Part shown: in pieces, positions 6,288 to 10,518 of the stretch
Layout: every line of letters starts with the position of its first letter
How positions within the stretch are numbered: position 1 is the first letter of the stretch
Assembly: GCA_902472225.1 (NCBI GenBank)
Contig: CABRNB010000096.1
Coordinates: 1 to 10,518 of the forward strand
Direction: 5' to 3'
DNA length: 10,518 nucleotides
Source: Caccousia sp900752115
GTDB lineage: Bacteria; Bacillota; Clostridia; Oscillospirales; Acutalibacteraceae
Program-made: the position numbers and the translations under genes
The notes under the pieces: generated by a model
Databases searched by the model: none
The model's input: the letters and a program-made list of their open reading frames with translations, nothing else
What the model was told of the DNA's origin: nothing

Positions 6288-8054
6288 TCACGACGCTACC
6301 AGTTCGGCCAGCAGCTTGTCAATCTCCGCAACATACTCGTCAAAGAGATCCAGCCGGTCGTTCGGAATGTCGTATTTCATCTTGACCAGCTTGTCAAACA
6401 GTCCTGTTTCCAGAATGTTTGAGATGGGCACGCTGGCTGAGACGAGCTGCCTGGCCTTCCGGTACAAGTGGAGAATCACGCGCATCATCTGCTTTTGCTT
6501 TTCCATCGGAACAAAGGTGTCGTCCTGATGGAACGCATTCTGCTGCAGGAAGCCGACGCGGATGACACGGGCCGTCTCGATCACGAGCTTTTGATCGTCC
6601 GGCAGCACGTCGGATCCAATCAGCTTGACGATCTCCATCAACTGGCTCTCCTCCTGCAGGAGACGGTTGATGCGGCGGCGGTATTTGATGAAATCTTCAC
6701 CCAGATTTTTTGTATACCACGGATCCAGATCAATGAAATACTCGCTGTAGCTCTGGGTCCAGTTGATTGCCGGATAATGGCGGGCATAAGCCAGAGCCTT
6801 GTCGAGCGCCCAGAAGCAGCGTGTGAAGCGCTTTGTGTTCTGTGTGACGGGCTCGGAGAAGTCGGAGCCCTGCGGAGAAACTGCGCCAATGATGGTGACC
6901 GAGCCGTCGGATCCGTTCAGATTCACGCTCATTCCGGCGCGCTCGTAGAATTCGGAGAGGCGGCTCGGGAGGTAGGCCGGGAATCCTTCCTCGGCAGGCA
7001 TCTCCTCGAGGCGGCCGGAGATCTCACGCAGAGCTTCCGCCCAGCGGGAGGTCGAGTCCGCCATGATGGCGACGTGATAGCCCATGTCGCGGTAATACTC
7101 GGCCAATGTGATGCCCGTGTAAATGGATGCCTCACGGGCGGCTACGGGCATATTGCTCGTGTTGGCAATGAGGACGGTCCGGTCCGTCATCGGACGGCCG
7201 GATTTCGGGTCGATCAGTTCGGAGAACTCGTCGAGCACCTGGCTCATCTCGTTGCCGCGCTCGCCGCAGCCGACATAAATGATAATGTCGGCGTCGCACC
7301 ATTTGGCAAGCTGATGCTGTGTCATGGTCTTGCCCGTTCCGAAGCCGCCGGGAATTGCGGCGGTGCCGCCCTTGGCGATGGGGAAGAGGGTGTCGATGAC
7401 GCGCTGGCCCGTGATGAGCGGAAGCGTTGTCTGCAGACGCTGCGCCACAGGACGCGGCGTTCGGATCGGCCAGTGCTGGCAGAGCGTCAGCTCATGCAGG
7501 GCGCCCCTTTTATCGCGCAGCACCGCCACCGTGTCGGTCACTTTATATTTGCCGTCGGGCTTGACCGACTCAATCACACCGCTCAGAGCGGGAGGCACCA
7601 TGCAGCGATGTTCAATGATCGGCGTTTCGGGGCACACCGCGTAGATGTCGCCGCCTTTGACTTCATCACCGGGCTGCACGCGAAGCGTGACGTCCCACTC
7701 CCGCGATTCATCAAGAGCAGAGACAGTGCTTCCGCGGGAAATGAACGCGCCGCTTTTTTCCTCAATGGCCTTCAGCGGGCGCTCAATGCCGTCAAAAATA
7801 TTATCCAAAATGCCGGGGCCGAGCGTCACGTTCATCGGACTTCCCGTACCGATTACAGGTTCGCCCGGGCGCAGTCCCGTCGTTTCCTCGTAAACCTGGA
7901 TGGTGGTCAGCTCGCTTGTGATGCCGATGACTTCGCCCACCAGCCGTTCCTCTCCCACATACACCATTTCCATCATGGAGAAGCTGTGGGATTCCTTCAC
8001 CGTCACAACAGGGCCGTTGATCCCGTAAATGACATTCATATCGTTCATTCGCAT
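6288..8054 (-). CDS. atpA: V/A-type ATPase subunit A (catalytic)
   Basis: This is the catalytic subunit that hydrolyses or makes ATP at three sites in the A3B3 head. With the start at 8054 it has 588 residues, normal for the family. The frame is open to 8117, but the ATG at 8054 has AGGAAGG about 7 bases upstream and gives the usual short N-terminus before the MNVIYGINGPVV beta-barrel strand. Other ATGs at 8048 and 8039 are less well placed. The P-loop is GGFGTGKT (236-243), then the catalytic-glutamate motif GERGNEM (264-270) and Walker B region ADSTSRWAEALRE (332-344). The family-specific non-homologous insert lies between the barrel and the P-loop domain (about 115-195). The P-loop has Gly where many relatives have Pro. 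The gene follows atpE and is followed by atpB after 24 bases. Confidence 0.98.
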   Translation of the reverse strand: MRMNDMNVIYGINGPVVTVKESHSFSMMEMVYVGEERLVGEVIGITSELTTIQVYEETTGLRPGEPVIGTGSPMNVTLGPGILDNIFDGIERPLKAIEEKSGAFISRGSTVSALDESREWDVTLRVQPGDEVKGGDIYAVCPETPIIEHRCMVPPALSGVIESVKPDGKYKVTDTVAVLRDKRGALHELTLCQHWPIRTPRPVAQRLQTTLPLITGQRVIDTLFPIAKGGTAAIPGGFGTGKTMTQHQLAKWCDADIIIYVGCGERGNEMSQVLDEFSELIDPKSGRPMTDRTVLIANTSNMPVAAREASIYTGITLAEYYRDMGYHVAIMADSTSRWAEALREISGRLEEMPAEEGFPAYLPSRLSEFYERAGMSVNLNGSDGSVTIIGAVSPQGSDFSEPVTQNTKRFTRCFWALDKALAYARHYPAINWTQSYSEYFIDLDPWYTKNLGEDFIKYRRRINRLLQEESQLMEIVKLIGSDVLPDDQKLVIETARVIRVGFLQQNAFHQDDTFVPMEKQKQMMRVILHLYRKARQLVSASVPISNILETGLFDKLVKMKYDIPNDRLDLFDEYVAEIDKLLAELVAS

Positions 8055-8126
8055 ATCATCGCCTTCCTGAAAGGACTTTCCGAAACGTCTCCCGGGAAAG
8101 GGAAACGTTCCGGCCATGCAGGCGCT

Positions 8127-8744
8127 TCAGCCCACCGAGAGCTGAGAAACCTCTTCAAACCATTCCCGCTGATTTTCCAGCAGGGCGTCGAGCGTGGAGT
8201 CAAGCTCCAGATGCAGAGCGGCACTCTCCGCGCGCAGTCCCCCGAGCGTGATGGTTTCATCTTCGCGGAACGTGCAGGGGGCGCCGAATGCTTTTTGAAT
8301 CAGCGGTTCAAACGGGGCGTCAGCCGCCCGCAGCAGGAATACAATATCATCCGGCAGCCCGCGGCCCGCAGCGCGGTTTTCAAAGGCCCGGCGTGCCCGT
8401 CCGGCAAAGCGTTCAAGCATAGCGGGGTAGCGCTCGCTTTCCGTTTCCTGCTTCAAGATGTCAGCCGCCTTACGGAAGACCTCGCTGGTGATGTGTGCGC
8501 GCTTTTCCAGAAGAGCGCGCCGTCCGGCCATTTCGCGCTGAGCCATTTCGCGGGAGATCCGGCCGCGCATGTCGGCCATCTCTTTCTGAATCAGGTGGTA
8601 GGACTCGACGAGAACCTCGTCTTCCGCCTCCTGAAGCTCCTTGTTTTTGAATTCCGCCACTTCATCCTCGATCCGCTTGCGCTGCTCGAGCGCATAATGA
8701 TTGATCGCCTGGTGAAATTTGGCGAGCTTTTCTTCGTTAGCCAT
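8127..8744 (-). CDS. atpE: V/A-type ATPase subunit E (peripheral stalk)
   Basis: This 205-residue protein is half of the peripheral stalk that holds the A3B3 head still against the rotor. Residues about 1-100 are a long charged helix suited to a coiled coil with a G/H-type partner, and include AINHYALEQRKRIEDEVAEF and the Arg/Met-rich RGRISREMAQREMAGRR. The C-terminal half (about 100-205) is the globular head-binding domain, ending in a conserved-looking GGLRAES...LDSTLDALLENQREW segment. Sequence conservation in this family is low, so the call rests on size, architecture and operon position. The start has GGGAGG with an 8-base spacer. The partner G/H subunit is not in the window. Confidence 0.88.
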   Translation of the reverse strand: MANEEKLAKFHQAINHYALEQRKRIEDEVAEFKNKELQEAEDEVLVESYHLIQKEMADMRGRISREMAQREMAGRRALLEKRAHITSEVFRKAADILKQETESERYPAMLERFAGRARRAFENRAAGRGLPDDIVFLLRAADAPFEPLIQKAFGAPCTFREDETITLGGLRAESAALHLELDSTLDALLENQREWFEEVSQLSVG

Positions 8745-8864
8745 AGGGAAAACCTCCCGTTTCCGCCTTGTGCGCTGCCGCCGGGCGGCTGCACCGGTAT
8801 TTCCGTTCCTTAAGTCACAGAATTTTCCGGTGTGTCCGCGCGCCCGGAACAGCGCGGCATTGCC
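8745..8864 (-). other. Untranslated 120-base gap between atpF and atpE with GC-rich hairpins
   Basis: This is the longest gap but one in an otherwise tight operon. On the minus strand it holds the palindromic pair CCGCGC/GCGCGG, enclosing TGTTCCGG, directly after the atpF stop. A second hairpin core, GCCGCC-C-GGCGGC, lies about 40 bases before the atpE start. Neither is followed by a T-run, so they are not intrinsic terminators. They may be mRNA stability or processing elements that set the subunit ratio. The ribosome binding site of atpE is at the end of the gap. Confidence 0.45.
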
Positions 8865-9173
8865 TTAAATCTTGACGCCGATTGCCTCACGCACATAGCG
8901 GGTAATCGAGTCCTTGGTACGCCCGTTTCCGTGGCGATCGGGGATCTCCACAATGAGAGGACGCTTTTGGTTGAGTTTTAAATCGTAGACCAGATCGGGG
9001 CAGAGCTGAAGCAGCGTTTCCGTGATGAGAACCACGGCGACGTCCTCCATGGCCATAGCGCTGCGCAGGGCGTGCTCGACCTCTGCGCGCTCATGCACGA
9101 CAACCCCCTCGATTCCGGCGAGGCGCATACCGACCTGAGTGTCCACGTTATCGCTGATGAGGTAAAAACGCAT
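8865..9173 (-). CDS. atpF: V/A-type ATPase subunit F (central stalk)
   Basis: This 102-residue protein is the small central-stalk subunit that binds subunit D and helps control the rotor. It shows the expected Rossmann-like pattern: a first strand MRFYLISDNVDTQVGMRLAGIEGVVV-type start (1-26), a middle strand DVAVVLITETLL (44-55) and LIVEIPD (73-79), the most diagnostic motif. It ends with a short C-terminal helix, DSITRYVREAIGVKI. The length matches the family. AAGAAGGTG precedes the ATG. Here atpF lies between atpK and atpE. In the Enterococcus hirae ntp operon the F-type subunit (NtpG) follows subunit C instead. Confidence 0.95.
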   Translation of the reverse strand: MRFYLISDNVDTQVGMRLAGIEGVVVHERAEVEHALRSAMAMEDVAVVLITETLLQLCPDLVYDLKLNQKRPLIVEIPDRHGNGRTKDSITRYVREAIGVKI

Positions 9174-9221
9174 CGGCGCACCTTCTTTCTGTTTCGATCC
9201 TCTGCGCTTTTTGGCGCAGGG

Positions 9222-9674
9222 TCAGCATTTCATCCAGATCAGGATGGCAATCAGGAGGCCGTACAGCGCGATGCCTTCGCCGAGAGCAACGAAGATCATA
9301 GCCTTACCGAAGGCCTTCGGATCCTCGCTCGTTGCGCCGATGGCGGCGGGAGCAGCGGATGCGACGGCGATACCGCCGCCGATACCGGCAATGCCGACGG
9401 CCAGAGCGGCGGCCACCAGGCCGAGTCCGTTCACGGAACCGGCGTCCTCTTCCTCCTGGGCGGCAGCCGTCGGAGCCGCTGTGTCAGAAGGTTCTCCGGC
9501 GGCAAAGGCGCTGCCGGCGGGCATAGCGAATGAAAAAACGCACACGGCCAGGAAGCTGAGAAGCTGCAGGGCGAAGGCGCGGCTTCTGTTTGCGCCGCGG
9601 CGCACGGAGCGAACCGCCAGAACGGCGGAGACAATCAGAAATACAGTGGGGATGAGAAGAAGCAGAGCAGTCAT
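9222..9674 (-). CDS. atpK: V/A-type ATPase subunit K (membrane rotor ring, c subunit)
   Basis: This 150-residue protein forms the ion-carrying ring of the membrane sector. The ATG at 9674 is chosen because GGAGGT lies 6 bases upstream; the open frame continues to 9788 without such a site and with unlikely residues. Residues about 2-22 are a membrane segment. Residues about 34-59 are a second hydrophobic stretch ending in AGSAFAAG, like a signal-peptide end. An Ala/Glu-rich linker follows (60-82). A typical c-subunit hairpin comes next: helix 1 GLGLVAAALAVGIAGIGGGI (83-102), a polar loop GATSEDPKAFG (113-123) and helix 2 with the ion-carrying Glu133 in VALGEGIALYG. Only one hairpin has the glutamate, unlike the duplicated 156-residue NtpK of Enterococcus hirae. 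I recall similar architecture in other Clostridia. Confidence 0.93.
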   Translation of the reverse strand: MTALLLLIPTVFLIVSAVLAVRSVRRGANRSRAFALQLLSFLAVCVFSFAMPAGSAFAAGEPSDTAAPTAAAQEEEDAGSVNGLGLVAAALAVGIAGIGGGIAVASAAPAAIGATSEDPKAFGKAMIFVALGEGIALYGLLIAILIWMKC

Positions 9675-9749
9675 GATGATACCTCCAAACAATGCAGAAT
9701 AGGGGTGGAGCGGCCCGGGAACCAAAGGATCCATGCGGGCTTGCCTTTT

Positions 9750-9755
9750 ATTATA
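9750..9755 (-). promoter_or_regulatory. Candidate internal -10 box (TATAAT) upstream of atpK
   Basis: The minus strand reads TCTATATAATAAAAGG here, containing a perfect TATAAT in the only clearly AT-rich patch of the atpI-atpK gap. No good -35 is present at 17 bases. Initiation near 9743 would yield a transcript starting about 70 bases before atpK. An extra promoter would suit a subunit needed in about ten copies per complex, but this is inference. Confidence 0.35.
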
Positions 9756-9762
9756 TAGAGCC

Positions 9763-9790
9763 TTTTGAGGATAGGGCCCTTTCCTCAAAA
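9763..9790 (-). promoter_or_regulatory. Hairpin in the atpI-atpK intergenic gap
   Basis: Perfect 9-base arms TTTTGAGGA and TCCTCAAAA surround a 10-base centre that itself contains the palindrome AGGGCCCT. The hairpin sits 8 bases after the atpI stop codon. No T-run follows on the minus strand, so it is not a normal terminator. It could be a processing or 3'-end protecting structure that separates the atpI and atpK messages. Confidence 0.5.
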
Positions 9791-9797
9791 AGACGGC

Positions 9798-10518
9798 TCA
9801 ACGTTTTTGACCTACCACGATGGGACGGAACGGTCTGCCGCCTCCCTCGAAGAAACGGCTGAACATCTCGTAAAATTCAAGACGCATGACCTGGATACCG
9901 ACCAGCAGCCCTTCCATGCCCATGACGATGATGTTGCCGAGGATGACAATCAGAACATAGCCGATGCCTCCCGACATCTCAGCCAGGGTGAAGACCATGG
10001 TCATCATTCCGGCGTGCACCAGAACGAACGCGCCAACGCGCAGGAACGAGATCGTGTTGCTTGCGTAGCCAAGCAGCACCTCGAAGAGCTCAAAGAAATT
10101 CTCCATGACATAGCCGCCCCAGCTTTCCGGCTTCCAGTCAGGCCGGTGTTCCACAAGTCCGCCGAGCACGCCTGCAAACATGATGACAAGCAGCGGCAGC
10201 GCGATCAGCAGAATGATAAAGAGCGGGGACACAATCTGCCATCCAAAGGCGGCCTGCCCGCCGAAGCCCGCGACGACAGCGGCGTAAAATACGAAGCCCG
10301 CCACGCCGTTCGGCCCGAAGAGAGCGCTCTCATACCGTTTCCGGCGCAGAGAGCAGATGATGTTGATGAGAATGGCTGTGAGCACCAGGAAAATGCCGAT
10401 TCCTACTGCGGCGAGAATGATCAGAATCGTGGTGTCGGCTTCCATGACTTCCACCGGCTTTTCGGAGAGACCGAACAACGCGCGGTACATCGGATCGAGC
10501 ACGTGCTCATAGCCGAAA
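9798..10518 (-). CDS. atpI: V/A-type ATPase subunit I (membrane stator), C-terminal part
   Basis: This is the C-terminal part of the static membrane subunit that forms the ion half-channels against the AtpK ring. The gene is cut by the right edge: the frame stays open through 10518, and whole subunit I proteins are about 600-660 residues, whereas 239 are visible. Several membrane segments can be seen, including TTILIILAAVGIGIFLVLTA, PLFIILLIALPLLVIMFAGV and IGYVLIVILGNIIVMGMEGL. The motif LGYASNTISFLRVGAF, about 150-165 residues into the visible part, holds the arginine that releases the ion from the ring glutamate. The tail LEFYEMFSRFFEGGGRPFRP is also highly conserved in the family. Its stop is 123 bases before atpK. 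Confidence 0.95.
   Translation of the reverse strand, partial: FGYEHVLDPMYRALFGLSEKPVEVMEADTTILIILAAVGIGIFLVLTAILINIICSLRRKRYESALFGPNGVAGFVFYAAVVAGFGGQAAFGWQIVSPLFIILLIALPLLVIMFAGVLGGLVEHRPDWKPESWGGYVMENFFELFEVLLGYASNTISFLRVGAFVLVHAGMMTMVFTLAEMSGGIGYVLIVILGNIIVMGMEGLLVGIQVMRLEFYEMFSRFFEGGGRPFRPIVVGQKR

Noticed and set aside
8055..8117. N-terminal extension of AtpA from 8117
   Set aside because: The extra 21 residues are not expected in the family, and the ATG at 8054 has a good ribosome binding site.
6468..8813. A 781-codon open frame on the plus strand opposite atpA and atpE
   Set aside because: It is the antisense shadow of two unmistakable ATPase genes with intact motifs. GC-rich codon use keeps stops rare in this frame, and its translation shows no recognisable domain.
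8810..8860. A 16-residue open frame on the minus strand between atpF and atpE
   Set aside because: It starts just after the atpF stop but has no ribosome binding site of its own, and its length is expected by chance.
9675..9788. N-terminal extension of AtpK from 9788
   Set aside because: It would need a TTG start inside the hairpin, has no ribosome binding site and gives a non-conserved Pro-rich stretch. The ATG at 9674 has an ideal site.

Overview
The window looks like a chromosomal segment of an anaerobic, fairly GC-rich Firmicute of the class Clostridia, probably a gut-type Lachnospiraceae or Oscillospiraceae relative. This rests on three things seen here: a V/A-type ATPase operon with clostridial-style subunits, a two-subunit iron-sulfur L-serine dehydratase (sdaAB/sdaAA), and strong AAGGAGG-type ribosome binding sites in front of almost every gene. 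The genus cannot be fixed from the sequence alone. I see no mobile elements, CRISPR arrays, tRNA or rRNA genes.

Layout, left to right. (1) Positions 1-226 are a divergent intergenic region. A ribosome binding site and ATG at the extreme left edge suggest a gene leaving the window leftwards. An AraC-family regulator (227-1078, +) runs the other way. (2) A long hairpin (1169-1224) separates that regulator from the convergent serine cluster and can serve as a terminator on both strands. (3) On the minus strand lies a compact cluster, transcribed right to left: an orphan NuoE-like [2Fe-2S] protein (3558-3091), a small unrecognised protein (3050-2781), sdaAB (2784-2122) and sdaAA (2108-1236). The small gene overlaps sdaAB by ATGA. 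The last two genes deaminate L-serine to pyruvate and ammonia. (4) A GNAT acetyltransferase (4167-3658, -) sits between this cluster and the ATPase operon. (5) From the right edge to 4248, minus strand, is a V/A-type ATPase operon in the order atpI (partial) - atpK - atpF - atpE - atpA - atpB - atpD, with a probable terminator at 4195-4221.

How the genes work together. AtpA and AtpB form the catalytic hexamer, AtpD and AtpF the central rotor stalk, AtpE part of the peripheral stalk, and AtpI with the AtpK ring the membrane ion channel. Subunit C and the small G/H stalk subunit are not in the window and may lie upstream of atpI. The c subunit has an unusual long N-terminal region and lacks the side chains known to bind Na+ in other rotary ATPases, which suggests proton coupling. 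The most open question is the serine cluster: a NuoE-like protein without its flavoprotein partner and an unrecognised 89-residue protein appear to be co-expressed with an oxygen-sensitive Fe-S serine dehydratase. Most of the rest is ordinary core metabolism.
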